Shown one piece after another: positions 24,501 through 35,165 of a stretch of 64,000 nucleotides of DNA. Each line of letters opens with the position of its first letter. Positions within the stretch are counted from its first letter, which is position 1. Origin of the DNA: Clavelina lepadiformis. Its lineage: Eukaryota; Chordata; Ascidiacea; Aplousobranchia; Clavelinidae. The DNA is taken from NCBI RefSeq assembly GCF_947623445.1, contig NC_135244.1, forward strand, positions 19,220,860 to 19,284,859, given 5' to 3'. Position numbers and translations under genes: made by a program. Under the pieces are notes generated by a model. The model worked only from the letters and a program-made list of their open reading frames with translations, was not told the origin of the DNA and did no database searches.

Positions 24501-26548
24501 CGAGAGAAATTGACGTGGGAAGCGGCGGTACACGACTTGTTTCATCTAAAGTTTCAATTGATGTCGAAACCCGAACTACCGTGGTCTCTCTTGGCAACTC
24601 GTCAGCAAAGTGTAAGGTCTGCGTTGGTAAGGAGGCATCATAGTTTGAATGGACACCTACAACATCGTTTGTTGCAGAAGCAAGGTTTTTGACAATCCCA
24701 ATGTTTGGGGTGGTATACATTGACGATACATTATATGCACCTGTGGGTAAGTTTTCTGAAGGAGAAAACTGAGTACCTACTTCTGCCACTTCAGTTACAT
24801 TGGCAAATGTGGACGTAGTTATGGTCGCAACGGGAAAAGGTGTTGAAAAATGTTTGTCTGCAAATGGTGGGACTGTTGTGACGTCATTGGTTAAATCCAA
24901 AGTAGACTTATTCGTCTCTTTACTGCCGTCTATGGTTTTAGCATCAACATTAACAGTTTCGCTTGCAAAGGCAAATGTCCAATCAGACCAAGTGGAAACA
25001 GCAGGAGATTTATCCAAAATTTTTTCTGTAACTGCAGTTGTATCCCTGTTATGACCTGGAGGATTGGAAGTTGAAATTACATTTGAGGTTCTTTTATTGG
25101 CTCCTATTGCAGACGACGCTTCGTCAATGTCCGCAGATGTGCTGGTCAATGGAGAAACAGAAGGCGAAAGCGTAGGATTGGTGTCCGCAACTGTAGGCGA
25201 GTACTTTGCAGTACTTTTGGCACTAGGCATAGAATATATTTGCGTAAAATCCAACGCTGACAATCCATTAGGCCTTAGGGTTGTAGAAGATTGTGGAAGG
25301 GTTTCGTGGATGCCAAAACCACTTGTGGAGATCATTGTCACACTCAATACTGTGTTATTGGCACCTTGGCTTGTGAATTTATAAGTTTCGTTTGGTTTCA
25401 CAGTTTGGTTTTTGATCGCAAGCACCTCAGTTGTGGTAGCACCAGATGATTCCAAGTTAGTTCCTTCTAAATCAATGGATATAGTTGGGTTCCTATAGAC
25501 ACTTGACATAGTTCCGGCCGAAGTTTGAATATCATTCGTCATTTTATCATATCTTGGCGATGAATCCTTTGAAAGTGAGACGTTCAACGGAATTGTGGTT
25601 TTATCGTGATGCTCTGTTGCTGCTGATGATGTCAATACATATCTAGCTGCAATTCCAGCCGTGCTTATAACCGTGCTTTTTTCATCAACTAACAATGGGG
25701 AGTAAGGTTTTTCTGTAATTTTACTGGGCATAGCGGAATGCATGCCATCAAAAGACGGTTCGGGAGGCACGGTTTGATTGCTAATACTCGACAGTGACCT
25801 CGTACTTGATGCCGCATTGCTGGGAGACGCAAAAGCGTAAACGCCACCGGAAGTATTGTTTGCCTCCGTTGCTGAATTGAAGTTTTTCCGAGTGGTTTCG
25901 CTTGTAGTTGCGTAGTGTGTTCCATTTTTGATTACGGTGTTTGTTGCGTAGATTGAGTTCACGAAACCGCTTGATGACGCTTCAGACAGAGCAACCAAGA
26001 TTGTAGAAGTATCCTCCCTGAAAAGAGATTTGGGTGATACGGTAGGTCCAGAATCCTTTGTTTTCTTTGGGTCTGTGATAGTTACACTAATTGCGTCGTC
26101 CAAAGGAGTTAAAAATGCTGACATCTGTTTATTGTCGACATGAGAATCAATGTCAATAGTTGTTGGATATCTAGTACGTTCAATAGATTCCTTTCGGCAT
26201 TTTAAAAGTGCTGTTATCAAAACGCCATCGTAGTCATTTCTTGCTGTTATGGAATTCGTAGCGTCTGTTAAAGGATCCGCCTTTAGCGACGTGTTTCTGT
26301 CACTGCTATCAACATCATTTTTTTCCGACATTACCGAAGTGAATTGCGATGTAACCGGTGCTTGACAATCTGTACTCGCAACTGCAGAGAGAAAATTTCT
26401 GACAGCTTGCAATGTTGAGGTTGCTCTTTTTTCTGATATTGAAATTGTGTCTTTAGTTTTACCAACAGTTAAACTTTTCCTGTTCTTGCTGACGTTTCTC
26501 CTATCAGTAGATGGCGTTGAAATTTCATTATATGTTGTCTTTGTCGTT
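21546..26548 (-). CDS. Mucin-like type I membrane protein, Ser/Thr-rich with ~315-aa repeats; 5' end not resolved
   Basis: Two exons are supported on minus: a giant one 26548-22107 (about 1480 codons) and a last one 21679-21546, joined at a perfect GTAAGT donor (phase 1). The ectodomain is dominated by Thr and Ser with many N-x-S/T sites (NNTSG, NQTVPP, NNSTSS), as expected for a heavily O-glycosylated stalk. The last exon encodes PTGVALAFGITFLIVVMVIS, continuing hydrophobic, then a short basic tail CSKKREREYVL and stop: a single transmembrane helix with an 11-residue cytoplasmic end. Three degenerate repeats of about 315 aa occupy the membrane-proximal half. No SEA, EGF or von Willebrand domain is visible. 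No signal-peptide exon was found: the upstream acceptor near 26549 is weak and the frame before it has an in-frame TGA. The call is structural; homology to a named mucin is not claimed. Confidence 0.75.
22110..24440 (-). repeat. Three degenerate ~945-bp tandem repeats in the mucin-like exon
   Basis: The protein motif PS-x-A-x-LST-x-N/H-F recurs with its coding positions near 24344, 23396 and 22454, spacings of 948 and 942 bases (316 and 314 codons). Each is followed at the same distance by a TTxxG block and then a TFASxxSxAI-like block (KTFASSEMSNAI, RTFASTVSSAI, DTFSSTVISAT). Identity is low, so the duplication is old. Confidence 0.75.
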
Positions 26549-28698
26549 CTGCGTCAGTGATCAATGTCAGCCGTATTAAACTCTTGAAACTTAGGGGTGT
26601 TTTCTTCACTGCCTGTGTAATAAAGTATGAACGGTAGGCTACAACTGTTTGAAAAGAACCTTAGTAGCATTTTCACTGCAGTTCTCACCTGAAAACGCTT
26701 TCTGTTTGGGCAGTATAGCAAAAGTCAATGATAAAGAAACTCTCTCTGGTTCTTTGAAGGAAGTTTTTGTACTTTTAAAACGTGAGCTGTATCATAGCAT
26801 ATTGAATTTATCTATCTGTCAATTTCATTGCCGTTTTTAAAACAATCTATAACTTACAAAAATATTTTACCTACCTCGTGTACGGCGTTGTTCCTTGATG
26901 CTACTAACGCTACTGCTTAATAGGAATGGGTGATGTTGAAGTGGCTTGTATGGTTACTGTACAAGTATCCTTTGCTTGATCACACTGGGTTCTTTGTCGA
27001 GTTGTGCTCAGTCAGAAACGTTTTCTTTCAAAAACGTAGCCTACGTTGAGCGGTAAATATAATAATGTAGGCACTAATAGCCCGTTAGAATCTCCCTATA
27101 TAGGCAAGGCTATTTTCAAAAATATTCAACTAAGTTTACAAAATTATCAGAAACTTTTCGTTTTCAAAAAATATATTTTGCCCTAAAAATGCCACGTCGG
27201 TTTCTGTAAGAAACAAGTAAGCAATATAATAAATAAACAAACGTGTATTATGCGATAGCAGCACTCGTACATAACCATCTTCACAATGATCAACATTTCA
27301 GACTTTCTATAACAATTTCTCATTCAACCTGCCCCAGCACTTAAAGACCAAAGGTTGCAATGATAGGCTACAATAATGGTTCTACAATAAAAAGCAAATT
27401 TCGTTGTAACAGCAAGCAGGTGGCTACATTACTCAGACTTTAGCAGAAAAATAAATAGGTATATACCTTAGCAGGCGTATCTAAACTAAGGAAGTGGTGA
27501 AAGATTAGATGCGGAGATTCCAAAAGCAATTTAGATTTATCTATTCCGAGACACGCGCCAACTATTTACAGAGTAACTCGCGTTTCAGTAAAACTTTTTT
27601 TTTAGACCTACGACACTGTAAACCAAACTTCCTTCATAAATATTAAGCATGGCTCAGTAATACCTAGAATGATGATCGAAAGTGGACTGCGTTACGTAGT
27701 TTACTGGATCGAAGCGTTCGTGACTTGAATAACACAACCGTTTTATCTGCCTTTTCGACTTACAATACTTCATTTATGCTCCAATAAAAACCCTTCTGTG
27801 CAACTTTTCTTTGTATATTTGGATGCCTCATCACGTTGATGTACAATTTAATAAGTTTTAAGTTCGTTAATAATATTAACCAATCACCGCCTAGACTCGC
27901 TGAAGTACATATCCACGTCACGTCCGGCTTCCTTTCTCGGTTGTGACTGAAAATTCTGCTCCGCGCTACCAACTGTGGCAAGATGCGCCGTAGTTCTAAC
28001 ATATGATGAGATTGCCATGACGCAAAATGTAGGCGGGAGTTTTTCCGTTACAGTGGTTAAAGCGTGACGTAACTTTATATTATTGGTCTACTGTATGCTT
28101 GGGTTGTGCAATAAATCACCATGTTGCGTGATTTGTTTAAAGCAGCTAATTCTATAGCACAAAGCACGTGATATATAAAAGCATTTCTGGTCATACGCCC
28201 AATCGTTGTTATCACTGATCGAAAGTATTTTCAATATTGCCAATGGCTACAGCATAGTTTGCAAAAAGTGGCGTTGTTGATTATATGACAGCTGGTTTTC
28301 AAACAAGAATGTTGTAATTTCGTCAGGAATGAACAAAAATCTGTTTGCGCGACTTAATAAAACATTACCACGTAAGGCAAGCAAGCCACTTTTCAATGTC
28401 AATTCAATCTGTAATATGCATCTCTGAGACCACCATATAGTCCTCACCAAAAGGCAAGAAACTGTAACAGATGGAAAGTTAAATAAAGATACCTGATGCT
28501 CATACAACGAGAAATGAAAAGCATACTGGATAAATCGAAGAAAGAAATCATAGCAAAAAAATCAAGTTAAAAACAATACAAAGCACCAAAGCTAGTCATG
28601 TTTGAAAAAAACGGAAGTTTTTATTTCCTCTCGTCATACGCCGCTTTTGTCTTCTTTGGTTATAGACAGGTGTACCCTGTACCCACAACCATCTATAT
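26549..28698. other. Region between mucin-like gene and NOP16
   Basis: No confident gene. On minus, ATG at 28000-28002 opens MLELRRILPQLVARSRIFSH..., an Arg-rich, acid-poor start that looks like a mitochondrial presequence, and runs to a possible donor near 27893; it could be an isolated first exon but no continuation was found. The 5' exon(s) and promoter of the mucin-like gene should also lie here. The stretch 26560-26610 (minus) could encode SEENTPKFQEFNTADIDH but is followed by an in-frame TGA. Confidence 0.35.
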
Positions 28699-28704
28699 TT
28701 TATT
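28699..28704 (-). terminator. NOP16: Candidate polyA signal (AATAAA on minus) of NOP16
   Basis: TTTATT on plus, 31 bases beyond the NOP16 stop codon; a second copy lies at 28620-28625. Confidence 0.55.
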
Positions 28705-28734
28705 TGAATTGAGGCTAATAAGTTATTGCCGGCG

Positions 28735-31700
28735 TTAGGAGTTAACGATGGCGTCACCGGTGTCCATGACGTCTTCCTTAGATAAGTGGCGTTTGTCATT
28801 CAAGTATTTCTCGTATTGCTGTTTCGAACGCTTAAATTCGCGAATCTTGTTCCGTATTTGCTTTGGAGTCAATTGGTACATGTTTCTCTTGTCCCTTGCC
28901 ATTGCCTGGAAAGCAATTTTGCAGCATTTATTGATGTCATAACACATGACAGTAGCCAAACGTCAATCAAGATAGTCATATGCCATAATGGGGTTGCGTT
29001 ACTTAAAGAAATCTTATGATTTTAAGTTATTTAATATGAAATGTGAAAGTAGAACTAGGCTTTAAATCAATAGCAACGAATTGGTTTCTGCTACATTAGC
29101 TAGATTCTTCCAGTATTGTTTATATGTTTTAATTTGTAAATAAAAAAAAATTTTCTTACAGAACTATTATTACTTTTTCTTAGTACTATTTTTGACTATT
29201 TCTATATTACATCATATCATTTTATAACATTATATTGTACGTTATTTTTGACAGTACCATTTTTGCAGAGAAAGATTCCACAATAATTTACTACACGCAA
29301 TTAAACTATACCATCACTTGCTTTCTACCTTATAGTCGTCGTTATGTTTTTCAAGCATGTGAGTGCAAAAGAGAACATCTTCGCTTGGAAGTTGAAAGCG
29401 TTTTTCCTTTTCTCCCAATTGCACTTCAATTTCCATACCTTATCAAACAAATATCAGCAAATGAATATTTCCCAAAACGGAATATTACTTTAAACCTGGG
29501 TTCTTCAACTCGAGGAAATGAAATGGTTGGTTTTAATTTGAGCCTCCCAGAGGGCTACAGGCTGCTTTCAAAGCTGCATACATGCAAACATGTTTCTCCA
29601 CTGTAGTTGCAGAAGCTATGCACATGCAAACCTGTTTGTTCTGCTGTAACTAGTAAGAAGTATAGTAAGTACATAATAGGTATAGAAACCTTTGTATAAA
29701 ACATAAAAAATTTAAAAGACATACAATTATGGTAAAACTTTTTATGGGATCATTTTATACAAAGGGAATAAGACAAAAACCCAGCTCTTTAGTGTCTGTT
29801 TGTGCATTTAACACAAGATACGTATCGTTATTGCATATTGCTCTCTTCCATGCTTGCTTCAAGATAATAATTGGTTTGCGATAGTGATCTAACTTACAAT
29901 GTCAGTCAAGAGACCAGTTCATTTAGAGTTAGAAGATTTGACAGCTTGCTACCCCGCTTTCCAGTTTTTTGAAAGTTTCAAGTTAAGTCTCATTGTATTG
30001 AATACCTTTGCCAGTGCTGACTGAGAACACCAAAGTTTAGTGATCAAAGCCTCTAACTCAGAGGCAAACTAACTGAGCTTTATCTCCAGATATAAAATTT
30101 AACCTTGTTGGGATTATTATTAAGCACCACAAAAGGAACTTGAACATTGGCATGTGTTTGTTTATAATATAATTTACCATGTCTGCCAATAGAGTTAAAT
30201 GCTCTCATATGAAATCTGTGAGACTGCAGCATTGTTTCACCGTAATCTGTTACTGTTTTCCACAGCTGGATATTATTGAACATCTACCTTATAGCTTACA
30301 CCTAACGCAATTATATCCATATAATTAATCACATATCCACAGTTTTGGTCGTTTCTTTATGTTCAATATTTACCTGGTGCTAGTTCATATTAAAGGTCAA
30401 CTAAGGATCATTGTTTGTTTTGTACAGCCTATTATTGTGGCAATGCAATATATTAGGTTAATACTTCTTTGCTGCAAAAGTTTGTTAAAAATGGTTTAAT
30501 CATCGCGATTGACCAAACCTGCCGTGAGTAATTACAGAATGCTTAACGAACTAAACGCAGTATTTGCATTTCTCCCGCACATCTTTCTATGTTTTTCACG
30601 TTTTCCCTTGCAGGGTTTCACCCTTGTTTTCTCGGTTATCAGAGAAAAAAAAGTAAGCAGTCATAACCTAGAACTTCTTTTTTGATGTAGAGTGGCCCCG
30701 GTAGGTTTATTTATCTCAAAAGTTAATCAGTTATTCCTTGCATCATAGTTAAGCTATCCTGAAAATTTGGTCAAAATCAGGCACCGGGTTTTCAAGTAAT
30801 GTTGCTAAAAGATGAATAAACAAAAGTAATGAAAACGTAACTCTTTGTCTAATTGGAAGATAGTATGGCAAAATAGAACTGGAAAAAATTTACGTGAGGT
30901 AACAAAAAAATTTAGTTGGGTATTTGGGTAACAAACAAAAAAAACAGTTAGATATATGTTTAAATCTTTGTGATAGCCAGGGTGGAATACATTAGCAGTT
31001 AGTGTTCTTATGGCAATGCTATGATCACGGACGGCAACAAATATACAACCAGCTAGTCACCTTTTATAACTTCTGGCTTAAATGGTGCTTCCACCTTCTC
31101 CTCTTCAATAACCTTTGGCATAAATGGCTTAGATGGTTTCTTCATAGATTGATTTGGGTCTACAGTAAGTCCCATTTCAGCAAGATTTTGTTTAACTGTC
31201 TTCTCAGAGTCCCAAGATTGCCTGATCTGATCACTGTGATATAAAGTATTGAGGATCATTCAAAAAACGGAAGGCCTGAGCTATCTAGATCAGGGGTGTG
31301 CAACCTTTTGTACAAGAGGGCCAGATCCCAACAACTGGTTGAAACCGCGGGCCACACCTTTAATTAACATACACGTAGTTAAAAGCACAAAATCAACAAC
31401 AGTTTCTTTCGTTATTGGTCTTGTGACTTTATTAGGGGTTATCTCCTTGCAGAAATATAAGTTAAGACGCAGGAATTTCTAAAGAAAACTGCAATTTAAA
31501 TTAAGCGTCTACATTTTCCTTGAAATGCTAACTGCTCAGCAATTGACATCTTTGTGAATTGCGTTCTTGCTTTGCACAAGCTAGCCGTTAGGCCCTAATC
31601 GTCTGTGTGTGACGCAACAATACCCTAACGTTTAGGGTATTGTTGCGTCACAGACATTCAGCCAAGGTTTGATTCAGCACTGCAAGGGGATTGGAATTGA

Positions 31701-32179
31701 TTGCACATAGCAGACTAAACTAAATTAAAACTCGTTTCGCGGGCCGCACACCGTTCAAAATTGTCACTTCTCCGCGGGCCACATATTTTTCCTTTGCGGG
31801 CCGCATTTGGCCCGCGGGTTGCACACTCCTGATCTAGATAGATCAAGAATTGTTAATTACAATAATCACAAAACGATTTATTTCCAATTACAAGAAATAA
31901 AATTAGGATAACTGATTAAACCCATTGGCGAAAAAAGATTTACAATAATAAAATAAAATTAGCCACGTATCCAAGCAGCATATAACTGCTTCAAAATGGC
32001 GATGCTGATTGCACAAACTACAATATTATGATGCAAACAAAACAAAACAAATGCAGAAAAGCCAATAGTTTTTACCATGGAATACGAAGATTTTGCTTTC
32101 TCTTCAATTTGCGCCACTCCCTCTTCTTGTTGGTGTTAACAAAGTCTTTTCTGCGTCGATTTTTTTTTGAACTTGGCAT
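28735..32179 (-). CDS. NOP16: NOP16, nucleolar 60S ribosome biogenesis protein
   Basis: Nucleolar assembly factor of pre-60S particles. Well-supported exons on minus: 32179-32076 (MPSSKKNRRRKDFV, very basic N terminus), 31233-31061 (CDQIRQSWDSEKTVKQNLAE, MGLTVDPN, the family's most conserved stretch) and 28905-28735 (AMARDKRNMYQLTPKQIRNKI to the stop). Junction 1 is phase 2/2, rebuilding Trp then Cys. A further exon ending at 30288 encodes YVINYMDIIALGVSYK, matching the family's YVxYM...DYK just before AMARD; its donor is phase 0 as the last exon requires, but its 5' edge (near 30354) does not match the phase of the 31061 donor, so one small exon is probably missing from this model. Intron 1 holds a hAT element. 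The ATG at 32177-32179 starts the typical Lys/Arg-rich N terminus. Confidence 0.88.
31291..31831. mobile_element. Non-autonomous hAT-type element in NOP16 intron 1
   Basis: The 541-bp element starts CAGGGGTGTGCAACC and ends GGTTGCACACTCCTG, giving terminal inverted repeats of 15 bp with one mismatch. It is flanked by the perfect 8-bp direct repeat ATCTAGAT (31283-31290 and 31832-31839), the target-site duplication length of hAT transposons. The subterminal GGGCCGC/GCGGGCC-rich sequence is typical of hAT non-autonomous families. It has no transposase. It contains a perfect 18-bp palindrome at 31611-31649. Confidence 0.92.
31611..31649. repeat. 18-bp perfect hairpin inside the hAT element
   Basis: GACGCAACAATACCCTAA (31611-31628) and its exact reverse complement (31632-31649) are separated by three bases. 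GTCTGTG and CACAGAC just outside extend the pairing with a small bulge. Confidence 0.9.
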
Positions 32180-32906
32180 GATTGCCTTTGGACTTGACGT
32201 ACAAATTTTATAACTTTGTACACTGGTATTCAAGAATTTGTGGGGCCACAACACAATAGAACAACAAAAGTTCTAAAAATTAAACATTTGCTGTAGATTG
32301 CATAAAATATATATAGAAGTTGAAAAAAATTTGTACAGAGTTTCAGATGTAAAACTGTCTATGAAACTGATATTTCTATTTTTAGCATATAAATCGGACA
32401 CATATACCAAGTTGTTCATTCTAACCTAAAAGCACAAATGTTATTTTTCAAAAAAAAGTGTAGATGGAGCTGCAGGTGAGATTATATTTAATTTAAAATA
32501 TATGCATATTACACAGTTTAAACTTAGGTGAAGTTGACCGATTCCATCACGGTGCAGGGACAATAGGCAATTCTTAGAAAGACAGAAAGATAATTCACCA
32601 TGTAACAAAATTTTGCGAAAGTTTTAGTTGCATAAAAATTTTTATGTATGTTTTTTGGGACTCGGAACTAATCATAAAAATACCAATATTTTTCCTAAAG
32701 TGTCCTTACTTATGAAGAAATGTCGCTTTTTCTGACTTCACTCAAACTTTTTCAGTATTAATAAGCATAATTTTGTATTAGACTCACAAACATGCTAACA
32801 CAAAGAAGTATTGTGCATAATATAGCCTACTCATGCATTATGTAAGGATGCAAATTGCAAACATTCCAAAAAACTTCAGAAGTGGTTTTGTTTGCGTGAT
32901 TTGCAT

Positions 32907-33587
32907 CTATGAACTGAGAAATCTTCTCTTTCTCGACGAAGAACATCGACATGATGAATCTAACAAGTTCCATCGTTTCAACCTTGAAGTCAGAAGTTCC
33001 GCATTTGACTTAGTGAGCCCCATGTCTCTAACTAAATCATCTAATTCTTGTTGGCTTGGAAAGTGTGGTTCTGAATTCATGTCTGTATGAGATACGTTGA
33101 ATTTATCGTCAGAGTCTTTTTCAATATCTTCAGACCCTGCTAAATCTTCTGGAGCTTTTTTGCCTGGTGGCTTGGGCAGTGGCAACTCACTGCTATGCGG
33201 AACAGGTGCAATAGAAGACGGTATAGAAGGATATGCAATGTCACGTCGGTTTTTAGTTTTTCTAAACCTTGAAATGTCAACCAAACAGAAATAACAGTCA
33301 TCTGTATGGTTTTGGGGTTCTCTCCAGATTCTCGGAATAGCAAATGGCATCGAATGCCGGTCTCCTCTAAGCCAGCCATCTAAATTTGATCGGCATGTTC
33401 CGCAGATCACACGAGGTGCCCAGTATTTATCTTGGTCACCAATTTTCATGCCAAAATAAAGTTCATAAGCATAAGAAAACCTTGCTTCTACCTTTATTTT
33501 GTACTTCACTTGTTTTAAACTAGTATATAGACCACAGACATAACAAAAACTATCAGCAGACAGCTTACATTTACGTGACGATGACAT
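32907..33587 (-). pseudogene. Truncated copy of a zinc-binding invertebrate family, probably transposon-associated
   Basis: 226-aa frame on minus starting at ATG 33587. It has three Cys pairs: FCYVCG, ICGTCR and CYFC, with KIGDQDKYWAPRV and MPFAIPRIWREPQNHTDDC between them, then a Ser/Asp/Pro-rich linker and LDDLVRDMGLTKSNAELLTSRLKRWNLL. I recognise this architecture from large, mostly unnamed protein families in invertebrate genomes whose members usually continue for several hundred residues after WNLL. Here the frame ends 19 residues later, while FFVEKEKISQFI, resembling the expected continuation, appears in another frame just after. I infer a frameshifted, truncated copy. The mobile origin is an inference; no terminal repeats were found around it. 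Confidence 0.6.
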
Positions 33588-34780
33588 TCCTCAATTTACC
33601 AAGAATCACGCTACCTGTAATTAACCTAGTAAGATACCAGTAACTTTAATAGTTTAACTCAATTAATGAGTGGCTGACAATTTTAAGCTATGGTTAGTGT
33701 TGCCAAGCATTTTTGCAAAGATTGTAAAAGAGATAGCATATATTGGTTGAATTTCAAATTTTCAATATTAATTCGCCAAAACGCATTCTAAATAAGCTAA
33801 AGTGGTTTTGAAAAAAATCGCCATAAAAGTTCGTAAGATTCCTTGATTTTAACAATAAAATACTGACTGACTGAGACTATGCCAAGAACGATCATGTCGT
33901 TCTTCTTTGTTCATCACGAACGATCATCATGTATCTATTGTTACTATACAAGCTAAATTTTATGCACGTCACAGTGCACCAAAGTTATAACGAATTTACA
34001 ATCAGTGTTCGAAAAAACAGGATGCTGAAAGTTTAAAAAGCTTAAAATAACATTTTTATACAACACTTATGACAACAAATTGCAAGAAATATGTTTTACT
34101 CAGCAATATGTTTTAGAAAATATTAAAAAATCGTCAGAACTAAATTTTTGTTACATATAATTAATATCAAAGTGACTATTTCATCGGCGTCCGTTTATCG
34201 AAGTTGCAAATTCGCAATGCTGTGGCCGGCAGATTTCCACTGATATGTTTATTGTATTCTGATTTTGGTAGAGAGAAGAAATAAATCCGGTGGTGTAGTG
34301 GTTAGCGATTGAGCCAGGTGCCTTTATACTATACAGTTTCACATGGACGATTCGCTTAGAGAGCTTGGACTGCTAAGAATACTTTTGGATGGGATGAAAC
34401 TATTAAATTTAATTGAAACCGTATGTTTAATGTGGGTGCTTCAAACTCTTTTCATAACATCACCGAGAAAATGCTCTAATTGAATTAGGTTTTCAAATAA
34501 TTTTAGTAATTTTATCTAATTTGAATTAGATCAAGGCGAGCACATAATGCTGGAAAATCTGTTAATGGCCGATAATACAAGTAGTTTGTGAAATGTATTG
34601 TCATAGCGACAACTCAATTGTATTTTACATTTTCAACCCAACCTCAAAGGATCGAAGTTGTCAAAGTGATCAAAGTAAACCTGTATATTTTGGAGGCACC
34701 CATTGGGCTTTTATGCTGGAGGTTTCAAGTTCAAATCCTGTCATTGTTTGACTATTTATTTTGATTAAATTGATATTTGA
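33588..34780. other. Gene-free region; weak tRNA-like (SINE-like) signals
   Basis: No ORF of note. GGTGGTGTAGTGGTTAGCG at 34291-34309 resembles a tRNA A box (like tRNA-Glu), and AGTTCAAATCC near 34729 resembles a B box, but they are over 400 bases apart and no cloverleaf can be drawn, so no tRNA gene is called. Confidence 0.4.
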
Positions 34781-34782
34781 GG

Positions 34783-35165
34783 TAATTTAGTCATGAGAGG
34801 TAAGAGTTTGGGTCAGATAAAATTACTGTAGTTTTAAATTAAGCAGCGCGTATTCACCGGCTGCCAGTTAACAAATTTGGAAAAACTTTGGTAAAAGACC
34901 AGCCGGTTACGCAATTGGTATTTTATTATTTCGGTAAACGGCGGCCAGTGAAGTAGACACTTATTACCGGTAACTTAATCATGAGAAGTGAAAGTTTGGG
35001 TCAGAGGAGCTGTCATTTTAAGCTGAAAATTAGCAAACATTTCAATTCACTAAACTAAACTAATTGCCGTTTACCTACTTTGGTAAACGGCGGCCGGTAA
35101 ACAACCTAAGTGCTTACTTCACCGGCCGCCGTAGAAAAGTACCAAATTTGGGTAACCGGATATAC
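34783..35165. mobile_element. Fold-back repeat with CGGTAAACGGCGGCC core, copy 1
   Basis: ACGGCGGCCAGTGAAGTAGACAC (about 34938-34960) is mirrored by GTGCTTACTTCACCGGCCGCCGT (about 35110-35132), an inverted pair of about 23 bases with few mismatches. A flank motif (TTAxTCATGAGAxGTxAxAGTTTGGGTCAG) occurs twice in direct orientation, near 34788 and 34977. The same sequence family recurs inverted near 53.7 kb, so this is a dispersed repeat, probably a MITE or fold-back element. Ends are not defined. Confidence 0.7.

Noticed and set aside
22436-25384. Several plus-strand frames of 60-130 codons across the mucin-like exon
   Set aside because: They are antisense shadows of the repetitive Thr/Ser codons on the minus strand.
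30080-30283. 67-codon minus-strand frame inside NOP16
   Set aside because: No similarity to NOP16 and no suitable splice sites; the family-like exon lies just upstream at 30288-30354.
34289-34360. Possible tRNA gene (A-box-like GGTGGTGTAGTGGTTAGCG)
   Set aside because: No acceptor stem, anticodon arm or B box at the right distance; at most a SINE remnant.
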